A stretch of 64,000 nt of DNA. Source: an uncultured Idiomarina sp. GTDB taxonomy: Bacteria > Pseudomonadota > Gammaproteobacteria > Enterobacterales > Alteromonadaceae. A program made the position numbers and the translations under genes. The stretch lies in assembly GCA_946885915.1 (NCBI GenBank), contig CAMPHF010000004.1, positions 124,001-188,000 on the forward strand, read 5' to 3'. The notes beneath the pieces were generated by a model. That model was not told the DNA's origin. It saw only the letters and a list, made by a program, of their open reading frames with translations, and did no database searches. This document shows, piece after piece, positions 37,065 to 46,667 of the stretch; position 1 is the first letter of the stretch, and every line of letters starts with the position of its first letter.

Positions 37065-37732
37065 AGATTATAGCGCACCGGCAAATGTCCGGTTTTCACA
37101 TAAATGATGGTCTCATCCTGCACAAAAGGGTGGTGTTGGCTGGCATGGGGATTGCGTAACCAAGTTCCCGTCGGGTAGCTGCCATGTTCATCATTAAAAG
37201 TGCCTTGTAGCACCAGAATTTCCTCGCCACCAAAGTGCCGATGAGGCTGAAACACTTCGTTTGCTGGCCACTTTACTAAAGCCACATGCTCGTGCTCAAA
37301 GTTATGTAGTGGCATGACCTGCAAGCCCCCAATACCCGGTCGCCATGACTCCTCGCGGGTATTAATGCGCACCGTGGCAGTATCGCGCGGATCGAATTGA
37401 TGCAGCTTCACAAAGAGTACGCAGCCGGGTTGCGAGTGCGGTGCATGGCCTGAGCCCGGCGGGTTGCGTAAATAGGTGCCAGCAGGGTAGTCGCCGGTTT
37501 CGTCAGAGAATACGCCCTCTAACACTAAAATTTCTTCGCCAAGTGGATGTTCATGACGCTGAAAAGCGCTCCCCGGCTCGTACCGCACAATGCTAGTCGC
37601 TCGCCCTTGTTCAGCGAGTTCGCGCTCTAGCAATTTGCGCTCAATGCCCGCGGCAGGGCTGGGTACCCAGTCTGCGCTGGCGGTTTCCAGCACCACTCGC
37701 TGGCTAAAATCCATATTTAAATGTTCGGTCAT
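37061..37732 (-). CDS. Double-cupin protein (ChrR-like cupin)
   Basis: 223-residue protein with two tandem cupin domains. The first shows FQRHEHPLGEEILVLEGVFSDE with GTYLRNPPGSGHAPHS; the second FQPHRHFGGEEILVLQGTFNDE with GTWLRNPHASQHHPF. Each has the H-x-H...E...H metal-binding set, so two metal sites are predicted. This duplicated motif is that of the cupin domain of the anti-sigma factor ChrR. The N-terminal zinc-binding anti-sigma domain is missing, so it is probably not an anti-sigma factor. It lies upstream of the peroxiredoxin, hinting at an oxidative-stress role. Confidence 0.83.
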   Translation of the reverse strand: MTEHLNMDFSQRVVLETASADWVPSPAAGIERKLLERELAEQGRATSIVRYEPGSAFQRHEHPLGEEILVLEGVFSDETGDYPAGTYLRNPPGSGHAPHSQPGCVLFVKLHQFDPRDTATVRINTREESWRPGIGGLQVMPLHNFEHEHVALVKWPANEVFQPHRHFGGEEILVLQGTFNDEHGSYPTGTWLRNPHASQHHPFVQDETIIYVKTGHLPVRYNL

Positions 37733-37881
37733 CGACCACTCACCTTATGTCCGAAGTTATGTGTTTATTACGCAGGTTCGGCTAGGGCTGATCAACGCTA
37801 AGCGCAATCCTACGTAGACCTTTCGGGCAGGGCTGTGTAAAATTCGCCCTCTTAGAAAAATCATTGCATAGGATGATATAT

Positions 37882-38598
37882 ATGGGTCGCGCGTATCAAA
37901 ACCGCAAAGAATCGATTGCTAAGACCGCTCAAGCCAAAAGTAAGGTGTACAGCAAATATGGTCGCCAAATTTATGTGGTCGCTAAACAGGGTGGCACCGA
38001 TCCTAACGCCAACCTAGCGTTGCGTGGCCTGATTGATGCGGCGAAAAAGGACCAAGTGCCAGCGCACGTGGTCGAAAAAGCCATAGACAAGGCTTCAGGT
38101 GGCGCCGGTGAAGATTACGCGGCAGCTCGTTATGAAGGTTTTGGTCCGGGCAACTGCATGGTGATTGTGGATTGCTTAACCGACAACCCCAACCGTACGA
38201 TTGGCGAAGTTCGTAACTGCTTTACCAAAACCAAGGCGAAAATTGGCACACCGGGTACGGTCGCGCACATGTTCGATCACTGCGCGATTTTCTCATTTGC
38301 GGGTGACGATGAAGACGCAGTATTAGAGGCGCTAATGGAAGCCGATGTAGATGTAACCGATGTCGAAAGCGACAATGGCACGATCACGGTATTTGCACCG
38401 CACACTGAATACGCCAAAACCAAGCAAGCGCTACTAGACGCCTATGCTGAGATTGAGTTTGATACTGACGAAATTCAGTTTGTGCCGCAAACGCAAACTG
38501 AAATCAGCGCTGACGACTTGCCGCAGTTTGAGAAGTTTCTGGATATGTTAAACGACGTGGACGACGTACAACGCGTCTATCACAACGCCGTTTATTAA
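37882..38598 (+). CDS. YebC/PmpR family transcriptional/translational regulator (YeeN type)
   Basis: 238-residue cytoplasmic protein: [21 protein letters not shown] start, then [31 protein letters not shown] and [23 protein letters not shown]. These are YebC-family signatures, and the MGRAYQNRK start is that of the YeeN branch. YebC proteins have been described as DNA-binding regulators and more recently as translation factors for difficult peptide sequences, so the label is kept broad. ATG 37882 has AGGA about 9 bp upstream. It ends at a bidirectional terminator shared with the peptidase gene. Confidence 0.93.
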   Translation: MGRAYQNRKESIAKTAQAKSKVYSKYGRQIYVVAKQGGTDPNANLALRGLIDAAKKDQVPAHVVEKAIDKASGGAGEDYAAARYEGFGPGNCMVIVDCLTDNPNRTIGEVRNCFTKTKAKIGTPGTVAHMFDHCAIFSFAGDDEDAVLEALMEADVDVTDVESDNGTITVFAPHTEYAKTKQALLDAYAEIEFDTDEIQFVPQTQTEISADDLPQFEKFLDMLNDVDDVQRVYHNAVY

Positions 38599-38618
38599 TT
38601 AGTATTCATGGGACACAT

Positions 38619-38648
38619 AAAAAAGCCGACAATTTTGTCGGCTTTTTT
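38619..38648. terminator. Bidirectional intrinsic terminator
   Basis: AAAAGCCGACAA and TTGTCGGCTTTT form a 12-bp stem around a TT centre, with an A-run before and a T-run after. It therefore ends the YebC-family transcript on the plus strand and the convergent S9 peptidase transcript on the minus strand. Confidence 0.92.
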
Positions 38649-38660
38649 GTTTAGCGAACC

Positions 38661-40838
38661 TTATTCGCCTGAATCGTTCAATTCGGCAAGATCCTTCACG
38701 CCCATATGATACAGCGTGAAACCATAAATATCGGCGTACTGCTCAATGGTTTTCGACACTGGCGTACCCGCACCATGGCCTGCATTGGTTTCAATGCGGA
38801 TCATTTGTGGCGAGGTGTTCGCAGCTTTGTCTTGTAACTCAGCGGCAAACTTAAACGAGTGTGCTGGTACCACGCGGTCATCGTGGTCGCCAGTGGTAAT
38901 CAGTGTGGCTGGATATTGTACCCCAGCTTCGACGTTATGCACTGGCGAGTAACCGTACAGGTACTCGAACATCTCTTTGCTGTCTTCCGCGGTGCCGTAG
39001 TCATACGCCCAGCCTGCACCGGCAGTGAAGGTGTGATAACGCAGCATATCAAGCACGCCAACCGCCGGTAAGGCGACAGCAAACAGCTCAGGACGCTGAG
39101 TCATGACCGCACCTACGAGCAAACCACCGTTCGAACCACCACGCACCGCAATGCGGTCAGACGAAGTGTAATCTTCGGCAATTAAATACTCAGCCGCGGC
39201 AATAAAGTCGTCAAATACATTTTGCTTTTGTTGCTGAGTACCCGCGTCGTGCCAGGCTTTACCGTATTCACCGCCACCACGAAGGTTGGCGACCGCGTAA
39301 ACACCACCCATTTCTAGCCAGGCTGCATTCGCAATGCTAAATGATGGCGTAAGGCTGATGTTGAAGCCGCCGTAGCCATACAAAATGGTTGGGTTATCGC
39401 CATCTAATGCCATGCCCTTTTTATGGGTGATGATCATCGGTACTTCGGTGCCATCTTTTGAGGTATAGAACACCTGCTTCGATTCGTATAGGTTCGGATC
39501 GAAGTCAGCACCGGACTCGTTATAAACGCTAGAGCTGCCCGCATCTGGATCATAGGCATAAATGGTTTGCGGGGTGCTGTAATTAGTGAAGGTGTAATAT
39601 AAGGTTTCATCTTCACGCTTACCACCAAAGCCGCCGACGCTGCCAACGCCCGGTAACTCAACGGTACGTACTTTGTTACCTTCATAGTCGTACTGCTCAA
39701 CTTTCGAGATGGCATCGACCATGTATTCCGCAAAGATGTAGCCGCCACCCGTATTCGGACTCAGTACATTTTCGGTTTGAGCTATAAAATCCTGCCAATT
39801 TTCGACTTGCGGCGCACTGGCATCAACGGTCACGACACGCTGATTTGGCGCGTCTAAGTTGGTCACCAAGAACAGTTTGCTACCTTGGTTATCAAGTACA
39901 TAAGTATCCGAGTTGGTGTGGTCCACAATGGTCACTAACTCGCTGTCTGGTTGCGACAAATCTTTCATGAAAAGTTTGTTGCCCGACGTAGAGTTCGCCG
40001 CAGAGATAAACAAATAGCGATTGTCTTCGGTGACACTGGCGCCCACATAGCGATGTTTGTCAGCTTCGGTGCCGCCAAATACCACGGGGTCATTGGCCTG
40101 AGCGGTGCCAAGTTTATGATAATAGAGCTTATGCTGGTCAGTTTTAGCGGATAATTCACTACCTTCAGGCTTATCGTAGCTAGAGTAGTAGAAGCCGTCG
40201 TTACCCACCCAAGAAATACCAGAGAACTTCACATCAACCAGTTCAGGCTCAAGTTGTTGCTTGGTTTCAACATCGATCACAAAGATTTTACGCCAGTCAC
40301 TACCGCCTTCTGAAATGGAGTAGGCGGCAATCGAGCCGTCTTCAGAAAACGTCAGTTGCGCTAACGAAGTGGTGCCATCTTCACTGAAAGTATTGGGGTC
40401 AAGAAATACTTCAGGCTCGCCACCGTCTTTTTGGCGGTACACCACATATTGGTTTTGTAAGCCGTCGTTTTTGTAGAAGTAGGTGTAGTCGCCTTCTTTA
40501 AACGGCGCGCTGATTTTCTCGTAATTCCACATGGCGGTCAGGCGCTCTTCAATGGCCTCGCGATAGGGAATTTTATTCAAGTGGGCAAAAGTCACTTCGT
40601 TCTGAGCAGCCACCCATGCGGCGGTCTCATCGCTCATATCGTCTTCTAACCAACGATAAGGGTCGGCCACTTCAGTGCCAAAATAGGTATCGACAACATC
40701 ACCTTTGCGCGTGTCTGGGTAGCTGTAAGTCTGATTTTTCATTGCAGTTTGTTCAGTCTCTGGTTGCGTGGCTTGCTCGGCTGGAGAGCAAGCGGTCAAA
40801 ATACTGACCGCTATTGCACTTAGCATGATTTTTTTCAT
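38661..40838 (-). CDS. Prolyl oligopeptidase (S9A) lipoprotein
   Basis: 725-residue serine peptidase. The lipoprotein signal is [17 protein letters not shown]. After it comes [29 protein letters not shown] (read in parts), the family's N-terminal motif, then a seven-bladed propeller. The hydrolase domain has [15 protein letters not shown] (nucleophile Ser), [20 protein letters not shown] (Asp) and [11 protein letters not shown] (His). These match prolyl oligopeptidase, which cuts short peptides after proline. Lipidation places it in the envelope. The second S9 gene lies directly upstream on the same strand. Confidence 0.94.
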   Translation of the reverse strand: MKKIMLSAIAVSILTACSPAEQATQPETEQTAMKNQTYSYPDTRKGDVVDTYFGTEVADPYRWLEDDMSDETAAWVAAQNEVTFAHLNKIPYREAIEERLTAMWNYEKISAPFKEGDYTYFYKNDGLQNQYVVYRQKDGGEPEVFLDPNTFSEDGTTSLAQLTFSEDGSIAAYSISEGGSDWRKIFVIDVETKQQLEPELVDVKFSGISWVGNDGFYYSSYDKPEGSELSAKTDQHKLYYHKLGTAQANDPVVFGGTEADKHRYVGASVTEDNRYLFISAANSTSGNKLFMKDLSQPDSELVTIVDHTNSDTYVLDNQGSKLFLVTNLDAPNQRVVTVDASAPQVENWQDFIAQTENVLSPNTGGGYIFAEYMVDAISKVEQYDYEGNKVRTVELPGVGSVGGFGGKREDETLYYTFTNYSTPQTIYAYDPDAGSSSVYNESGADFDPNLYESKQVFYTSKDGTEVPMIITHKKGMALDGDNPTILYGYGGFNISLTPSFSIANAAWLEMGGVYAVANLRGGGEYGKAWHDAGTQQQKQNVFDDFIAAAEYLIAEDYTSSDRIAVRGGSNGGLLVGAVMTQRPELFAVALPAVGVLDMLRYHTFTAGAGWAYDYGTAEDSKEMFEYLYGYSPVHNVEAGVQYPATLITTGDHDDRVVPAHSFKFAAELQDKAANTSPQMIRIETNAGHGAGTPVSKTIEQYADIYGFTLYHMGVKDLAELNDSGE

Positions 40839-40894
40839 CGGAGTTCCCTGTTTTATTAGTCACATTTCTTTGGTTAATGATGCTGCGTATGGTG

Positions 40895-43069
40895 TTACCG
40901 ATCTAGCGTCATGGGCGCTTCTGGCGTGCCCAATAAATCAATAACAAACGCATATTCTTGCGCAATTTCTTGCAGGCGCGAGAAACGACCTGAAGCACCA
41001 CCGTGTCCAGCTTCCATATTGGTCTGGAATAATAACGGCTGGTCACCGGTGTTCAGATCACGGAGTTTCGCGACCCATTTAGCCGGTTCAAAATATTGAA
41101 CTTGTGAATCGTACAAGCCAGTGGTGACGAGTAATGCTGGATAATCCTGCTTACTGACCTGATCGTACGGCGAATACGATAACATGTAGTCGTAAAACTC
41201 TTGTTGTTTCGGGTTACCCCACTCATCAAATTCGTTGGTAGTGAGCGGAATAGACTCATCAAGCATAGTGGTGACCACGTCCACAAAAGGCACATGCGCG
41301 ACTAATGCGGCGTAATGCTCGGGTGCCATATTAGCCACAGCGCCCATCAGCAAACCACCGGCGCTACCGCCCATGCCTACCACTTTATCTGGGTGCGCAT
41401 ACCCTTCCTTCACCAAATACTTGGTCACGTCGATGTAATCGGTAAAGGTATTGATTTTGTTCAATAGTTTGCCATCTTCATACCACTGCCGGCCCATTTC
41501 TTGACCACCACGAATGTGTGCGATTGCATATACAAAGCCACGATCGACCAAGGACAACACAGTAGAGCGGAAATATGGGTCGGATGACGAGCCATAAGAG
41601 CCGTAGGAATACTGGTATAAAGGTGCTTCGCCATTTTTCTTAAACGAGCGGTGGTACAACAAGCTCACTGGAATTTGGGTGCCATCGGTGGCGGTGGCCC
41701 ACACGCGCTCAGTCACGTAGTTGCTGGCGTCAAAACCGCCCAATACTTCGGTTTGCTTCAACACTTCACGCTCACCATTGCGCATATTTAACGCGTAGGT
41801 AATGGTTGGTGTAGTGAGTGAGCTGTAGTTGTAACGCAACACATTGGTATTTTGCTCAACGTTGCGCTCAAACGACATCACATAGGCAGGCTCATCTGAA
41901 TCGAGCATAAAGGCCTGGCTTGGATCTTTCCATGGCATCACGCGAATACGGCGTAAGCCTTCACTTCGCTCGTTAATGGCCAAGTAATCGCGGAACACCT
42001 CAACGCTATCAATCATCACCGCAGGGTCGTGCTCGATTAGGGGCTGCCATGCATCGCGGCTACCAATCTCACTAGCGGCAACTTGCATCACTTTGTAGTT
42101 AGGTGCATTCCAGTCGGTGGTAATAATGAAGCGTCCATTGATGTGATCGACGCTATATTTTACCTCGCGCTCGCGTGGCGCAATCACTTGGAACGCTTCG
42201 TTTGGCGTAGCCGCTGGCAGCACATGTACTTCATTTGACACGGTACTGTGCAGGTTAATCATCACGTACTCGCCATCTTTGGAGTTATTCACCCACATAT
42301 AGAACGAGTTGTCGGTTTCCTCATACACAAGTTCGGCGTCGCTCGGGTCATTCCCAATCACGTGCTTTTTCACCCGCGTTGACAGCAAGGTTTGTGGGTC
42401 GTTTTCAATCACGAACAAGGTTTCGTTGTCGGCAGCCCAGGCGATGCTTGAGGATAAACCAGTAAGTTTATCGTTCAGATCGACACCGGTTTCAATGTTG
42501 CGAACCCGCAACTCATATTGCCGCCGTCCGTTGTCGTCGACCATGTAAGCCACCAACTGCTCGTTTGGACTGACTTGCAAGTTACTCACTTGCATAAAGT
42601 CATTGCCCGCGGCCAATTGGTTCACATCTAAAATAGTTTGCTCAACGCCACTCTCAAGATGACGGCGCATATAAATTGGGTATTCTTGGCCTTCTTTATA
42701 TTGAGTGTAGTAGCTGTAGTTACCTTTGGTGTAAGGCACCGAGCTGTCATCTTGCTTAATCCGGCCAATAATTTCGTCGGCTAATTGTTTGGTTAAGTCG
42801 GCATAATCTGCCTGATAAGCCTCGTAGTACTGGTTTTCGGCTTCTAAATAAGCGATAACATCTGGGTCTTTACGTTCATCGTCACGCAACCAGTAGTAAG
42901 GGTCATTACGGTCGCCATGAGGCGATTCAACCACATAAGGGCGCTGTTCGGCATCTGGCGCACTCGCTTGTTGTGATTCAGGTTGCGGCGAACAACCGGC
43001 TAAAATAATCGCTGCCGCAAGACCAGTTAACGTTCGTAAACGTAGTAATGGGTGCTGAATATTACTCAT
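40895..43069 (-). CDS. Oligopeptidase B-like S9 peptidase, lipoprotein
   Basis: 724-residue serine peptidase of the PtrB type, which cleaves peptides after Arg or Lys. The catalytic segments are GMGGSAGGLLMGAVANM (Ser), TGLYDSQVQYFEPAKWVAKLRD (Asp) and NMEAGHGGASGRF (His). PFVDVVTTMLDESIPLTTNEFDEWGNP (in parts) is characteristic of oligopeptidase B. The ATG at 43069 is favoured because it makes a compact lipoprotein signal (LTGLAAAIILAGC); an alternative ATG at 43102 adds eleven residues. The lipid anchor is unusual for the cytoplasmic PtrB prototype. Adjacent to the prolyl oligopeptidase gene in the same direction. Confidence 0.92.
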   Translation of the reverse strand: MSNIQHPLLRLRTLTGLAAAIILAGCSPQPESQQASAPDAEQRPYVVESPHGDRNDPYYWLRDDERKDPDVIAYLEAENQYYEAYQADYADLTKQLADEIIGRIKQDDSSVPYTKGNYSYYTQYKEGQEYPIYMRRHLESGVEQTILDVNQLAAGNDFMQVSNLQVSPNEQLVAYMVDDNGRRQYELRVRNIETGVDLNDKLTGLSSSIAWAADNETLFVIENDPQTLLSTRVKKHVIGNDPSDAELVYEETDNSFYMWVNNSKDGEYVMINLHSTVSNEVHVLPAATPNEAFQVIAPREREVKYSVDHINGRFIITTDWNAPNYKVMQVAASEIGSRDAWQPLIEHDPAVMIDSVEVFRDYLAINERSEGLRRIRVMPWKDPSQAFMLDSDEPAYVMSFERNVEQNTNVLRYNYSSLTTPTITYALNMRNGEREVLKQTEVLGGFDASNYVTERVWATATDGTQIPVSLLYHRSFKKNGEAPLYQYSYGSYGSSSDPYFRSTVLSLVDRGFVYAIAHIRGGQEMGRQWYEDGKLLNKINTFTDYIDVTKYLVKEGYAHPDKVVGMGGSAGGLLMGAVANMAPEHYAALVAHVPFVDVVTTMLDESIPLTTNEFDEWGNPKQQEFYDYMLSYSPYDQVSKQDYPALLVTTGLYDSQVQYFEPAKWVAKLRDLNTGDQPLLFQTNMEAGHGGASGRFSRLQEIAQEYAFVIDLLGTPEAPMTLDR

Positions 43070-43151
43070 AGTTATTGTTCTTTTGTTAATAAAGGTCGCC
43101 ATAGCCTAGCTCAACTGTGTGGTGGCGCAACTAGAAAAGAAGGAGAATGCG

Positions 43152-43757
43152 GTGAAACTATACTTTTTTCCGGGTGCTTGTTCGTTAGCAGCTCACATTG
43201 CCCTGTATTATACAGAATTGCCCTTTACCGCGGTAAAAGTAAACCCGCGCACTAAACAAACCGAAACCGGCGAAGATTTTACTGCCTTAAACCCGAAAGG
43301 TTACGTGCCGGCGCTGGCGCTCGATAACGGTGAGGTTCTGACTGAACTTGCCGCAGTGTTGCATTACATTGCTGACCAAAAACCGACCGCTAAACTGTTA
43401 CCTGCCGCTGGCTCAATGGCGCATTACCATGCCTTAGCTTGGCTAAATTACGTGGCAACGGAGGTGCATAAAAACTTCGCGCCCTTGTTTGACAAAACGG
43501 CGGGTGATGAAGCACGACAAGCCGCCACCACTAAACTTAAAGCGCGTTTTGATTGGCTTTCAGAAGTATTGGAAGGTCGCGATTATTTACAAGATGAGTT
43601 GAGTGTCGCCGATTTTTATTTGTATACAGTGCTGAACTGGCCGCATTTTATTTCGATGGATATGACGCCGTGGCCAGTATTGCAAGAATACGTCACGAAG
43701 TTGGCAAAATTAGACGCCGTACAACAAGCACGGCGTGCTGAAAAACTACCGGGCTAG
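43152..43757 (+). CDS. Glutathione S-transferase (beta class)
   Basis: 201-residue cytosolic enzyme that conjugates or binds glutathione. The start is the GTG at 43152: it gives MKLYFFPGACSLAAHIAL, the standard beta-class N-terminus with the active-site Cys and Ser, and has AAGGAG 6 bp upstream. An ATG at 43119 in frame is upstream of that RBS. The thioredoxin-like half shows NPKGYVPAL and ELAAVLHYIAD; the helical C-terminal half contains LSVADFYLYTVLNW. Its stop codon shares the palindrome GGCTAGCC with the stop of the convergent mltC. Confidence 0.93.
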   Translation: MKLYFFPGACSLAAHIALYYTELPFTAVKVNPRTKQTETGEDFTALNPKGYVPALALDNGEVLTELAAVLHYIADQKPTAKLLPAAGSMAHYHALAWLNYVATEVHKNFAPLFDKTAGDEARQAATTKLKARFDWLSEVLEGRDYLQDELSVADFYLYTVLNWPHFISMDMTPWPVLQEYVTKLAKLDAVQQARRAEKLPG

Positions 43758-44950
43758 CCTTGGTAGGTTGGCATGACTGCCGTGACTTTTTGTAGGTAGT
43801 TGCGGGTTTCTTCATAAGGTAATTCGGTGAACAGGCGCTGGTAGACTTGCTCCGGCGTCAGTTCATTAATGACCTTTAAAGCAGGCCCGATTTGCCGCTT
43901 GCCTTGCGGATGAAACACCGATGCCACGTTACCGGCGCCGGTGTTGTAGGCCGCAATCACGCAATACTGGCGGCTCACCGGGTCGGTAATGCCGCGCAAA
44001 TAACGTGTTTGGAGTAGGTGTAAGTAAGCAGTGCCCATCCGAATGTTACTGTCTGGGTCGAACAATACTTGCTCATCTGGCGCATTCGGCAAATCGAACA
44101 CCAACCGATTGACATCTAACCCTGCACTGGTTGGTACAATTTGCATCAACCCAAAAGCCGGAATAGGCGACTGCGCGAGCGGATTAAAACTTGATTCGGT
44201 TTGCGTGATCGCAAACACCAAGTCTTGCGGCACCTCAAATTGAGTTGAGAAATTGGCAATCGCGGGTGCGTATTGCTGCGCCCGACGCTGATAAATATTA
44301 TCGTCCGTTAGCCGAATGCGGTAACGCTTAATTCGCTTATCGCTGGCGTCGGTGACTTCAGCGTCAGTATTGCTGGCCGTTGTTGATGTTGCGGGGGTGC
44401 TGGTGGCGCCGGTCTTAACGGGTACCGCAACCACTTCCTCTTCTACCACCCGACTAGCTAAATCAGCCGCAGTCACATTCGGTGCGAAAGTATCTAACAC
44501 CTTATTTTCATTGCTGGTGCGAATGCCGGCGGTGAGTTCAGATTCGGCCAGCGTGTCCGCCACACTTTGTTGCTGCAAGCGGTCGAGGGTCTGCTGCACA
44601 AGTTGCGGGTTCGGCTCAATGTTGGCATCTACAAGGGTTTCAATGCGAATTTCGCCCAACTCATAATCCACCACAATTTTTTGCGATAAATCATCGGAGT
44701 AATCGACAAACTTACTTCGGGTTGGCAGTTCAGCCTCAGATTGCCATGCGGCTTGCACTTTTGCTTTATATTCCGCGTAGCGCTTCATGTAGGCATCGTA
44801 AAAGGCTTCGCGTTTAGTTTTCTGCTCGGCTTTCCATTGCTCGTAGCGACTTTCTTGGGCTACCGCAGACTGCTGCATGAGCAAATCTGCGGAGACCAAG
44901 CTCAGGGCGACGGCACAACCAAGCGCTAGGCGTGATTGTTTCATTCCCAT
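43754..44950 (-). CDS. mltC: Membrane-bound lytic murein transglycosylase C-like protein
   Basis: 398-residue periplasmic peptidoglycan lyase. A signal peptide ends near QSAVAQES. There is no lipobox cysteine, unlike classical MltC, so it may be soluble or N-anchored. Next come a Lys/Glu-rich helix, the MltC N-terminal domain (SDDLSQKIVVDYELGEIRIETL in parts) and the SLT domain. Catalytic Glu is in FAITQTESSFNPLA, followed by FGLMQIVPTSAG and YCVIAAYNTGAGNVASVF. ATG 44950 has AGGA 7 bp upstream; 44944 is an alternative. Located 23 bp after the LPP20 gene, so probably one transcript. Confidence 0.9.
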   Translation of the reverse strand: MGMKQSRLALGCAVALSLVSADLLMQQSAVAQESRYEQWKAEQKTKREAFYDAYMKRYAEYKAKVQAAWQSEAELPTRSKFVDYSDDLSQKIVVDYELGEIRIETLVDANIEPNPQLVQQTLDRLQQQSVADTLAESELTAGIRTSNENKVLDTFAPNVTAADLASRVVEEEVVAVPVKTGATSTPATSTTASNTDAEVTDASDKRIKRYRIRLTDDNIYQRRAQQYAPAIANFSTQFEVPQDLVFAITQTESSFNPLAQSPIPAFGLMQIVPTSAGLDVNRLVFDLPNAPDEQVLFDPDSNIRMGTAYLHLLQTRYLRGITDPVSRQYCVIAAYNTGAGNVASVFHPQGKRQIGPALKVINELTPEQVYQRLFTELPYEETRNYLQKVTAVMPTYQG

Positions 44951-44973
44951 GATCCTGTCCTTGTTTCAGTGAA

Positions 44974-45561
44974 TTACTGGTTGTTATTCAGGCGTTCAGC
45001 CATCTCGTCTAATTCAGCATTGGCTTCAGCCATTAAGAACTGACGATATAACTCAGGGTCTTCGCCTTCCGGCACTTTGCTCAACAGCGCATTAACGTTT
45101 TCCCGGTAGCCCGCTTCATTTAGGCCAACCAATACGTACATACCGCCACTTGGTGACACTTGCGAGCGATAGATGCGCGAGAACGTCAAGGTCATCGCAG
45201 TGGCTTCTTGAGTGAGTGCTTCAATGGTGTCGCTGTTGGTGTTTTCACCATTTACGGTGCTGTCGTTGGTCGCTCGTGAGAGCCGCGCCTGAATGTCAGC
45301 ACTGAAGTTTTCAGCCATTTGTACCCGTGCTTCAGCAGCAGCTACATCTTTCATGACGCCAGGACCTGCGGCCATTTTCTTGGCATAGCCCACACCTTGA
45401 ATCCAGACGGTGTCGACCGGCTGGTCACAAATCCAAGTAGGCGCATCATGAGTTGGCGAATCTGGATATTTACATTCGCTGTAATCAATTTTAGTGGTTT
45501 GGTTTGACGCACAACCAGCTAACACGGCACTGGCAGCGAGTGCTACAACTAACTTTTTCAT
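44974..45561 (-). CDS. LPP20 family lipoprotein
   Basis: 195-residue lipoprotein: MKKLVVALAASAVLAGC lipobox, then PTWICDQPVDTVWIQGVGYAKK and DVAAAEARVQMAENFSADIQARL, the conserved start of the LPP20 fold. A YRSQVSPSGGMYVLVGLNEAGYRE strand pair follows. LPP20-type proteins are outer-membrane-associated, and the family includes flagellar outer-membrane lipoproteins, but no flagellar gene is nearby. It precedes mltC by 23 bp. Function unknown; an envelope or peptidoglycan-related role is inferred. Confidence 0.85.
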   Translation of the reverse strand: MKKLVVALAASAVLAGCASNQTTKIDYSECKYPDSPTHDAPTWICDQPVDTVWIQGVGYAKKMAAGPGVMKDVAAAEARVQMAENFSADIQARLSRATNDSTVNGENTNSDTIEALTQEATAMTLTFSRIYRSQVSPSGGMYVLVGLNEAGYRENVNALLSKVPEGEDPELYRQFLMAEANAELDEMAERLNNNQ

Positions 45562-45689
45562 ACTAACTTTCCTTGTGTTAATGATGAGATTTCATCTGGC
45601 AACCAATGCCAACATGAGTAAGTAATATAGTAAATTTTGTGCAAAAAGCGAGCGCGATTTAGTGACAAAATGCGACTAAGCTAAGCGCT

Positions 45690-46487
45690 CTAGTCTCCAA
45701 AATAAGCTTGGTACTCAAATCGGGTAAGCGCCATATCGGCCGCTGTTTCAATGGCGAAATCGCCAATGACATAGAAATTTGGATGACTGCGCGAACGCAA
45801 ATTATCAATGCGCTGTACCACTTGCTCTTCTGCACCGAGCACTAAATCGTCGTTTAAAGCGCTAATGTCGGTTAAGGTCTGCTCATGATTTGGGTAGGTT
45901 GCGGCATAATCTAAATAGCCAATGTAGCGATTTAAAAACAAGCCTTGGCGCCCCATTTGCTGGCCTTCAAGGTAGTACACCAAGTTAGTGTTGTCGGTAG
46001 TGAATTGGCCGTTAAAAGTATTGAGTGTCGCGAAATTCGCGGTGCCTAAGGCCCGGTCACTAAAACTAATTTGCGGCAAAAACTCGGCCCGCATGGACGT
46101 CACCAAATAGCCTCGGACGCGGCCCTTTTCAACGGCGAGGCCGAGCAGGAATTTGTCGTTGTCGTAGTAGCGATACTCAAGGCTATCATCCACTCTGCTC
46201 GCTTTTATTAAGCGGGCCACGCCAAACACTTGTTCCAAATATTCTGGATTTGCGCCAACGCTGACCTCAGCGAGCTTTTCAAACTCTACTTCATCGGTGA
46301 AATGCGTAATAAAGTTCTCATAGGCGAAGCCAATCACGTCTTTAAAGTCGTTGAAAGTACCAATACTAATAATGACGAAACCAATGCCTAGCACCACATC
46401 CCTAATGCGCATCCACAAGGTGCGTTTGATTTTGATGGTTTCAATTTCACTGGCTTCTTCGGTGGATTGAGGATGCTGTTCTGCCAT
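45690..46487 (-). CDS. Single-pass membrane protein of unknown function
   Basis: 265-residue protein with a short acidic cytoplasmic N-terminus, one hydrophobic helix at about residues 30-48 (VVLGIGFVIISIGTF) and a large C-terminal extracytoplasmic domain. That domain is rich in Tyr, Phe and Asp (YYDNDKFLLGLAVEKGRVRGYLV, MGRQGLFLNRYIGYLDYA, in parts). I do not recognise the family with confidence. AAGGAG precedes the ATG at 46487. It runs divergently from the chemoreceptor gene and alone downstream of a 128-bp gap in which I see no signal. Confidence 0.75.
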   Translation of the reverse strand: MAEQHPQSTEEASEIETIKIKRTLWMRIRDVVLGIGFVIISIGTFNDFKDVIGFAYENFITHFTDEVEFEKLAEVSVGANPEYLEQVFGVARLIKASRVDDSLEYRYYDNDKFLLGLAVEKGRVRGYLVTSMRAEFLPQISFSDRALGTANFATLNTFNGQFTTDNTNLVYYLEGQQMGRQGLFLNRYIGYLDYAATYPNHEQTLTDISALNDDLVLGAEEQVVQRIDNLRSRSHPNFYVIGDFAIETAADMALTRFEYQAYFGD

Positions 46488-46667
46488 GCGCTGCTCCTTG
46501 CGATATCGCCGATGTTGAGCGACGTCCTTACATTTTTTTAAAGATTCGATTCGATTTTACCTGAGCATTAAGCAGTGTAAAGGTGAAAATGTTTACCGTA
46601 ATATGAACCATTGAAGAATTACGCCAAGCGTCCGATACAACTTAAAAGAAGAACAATAGAGAGTCTC

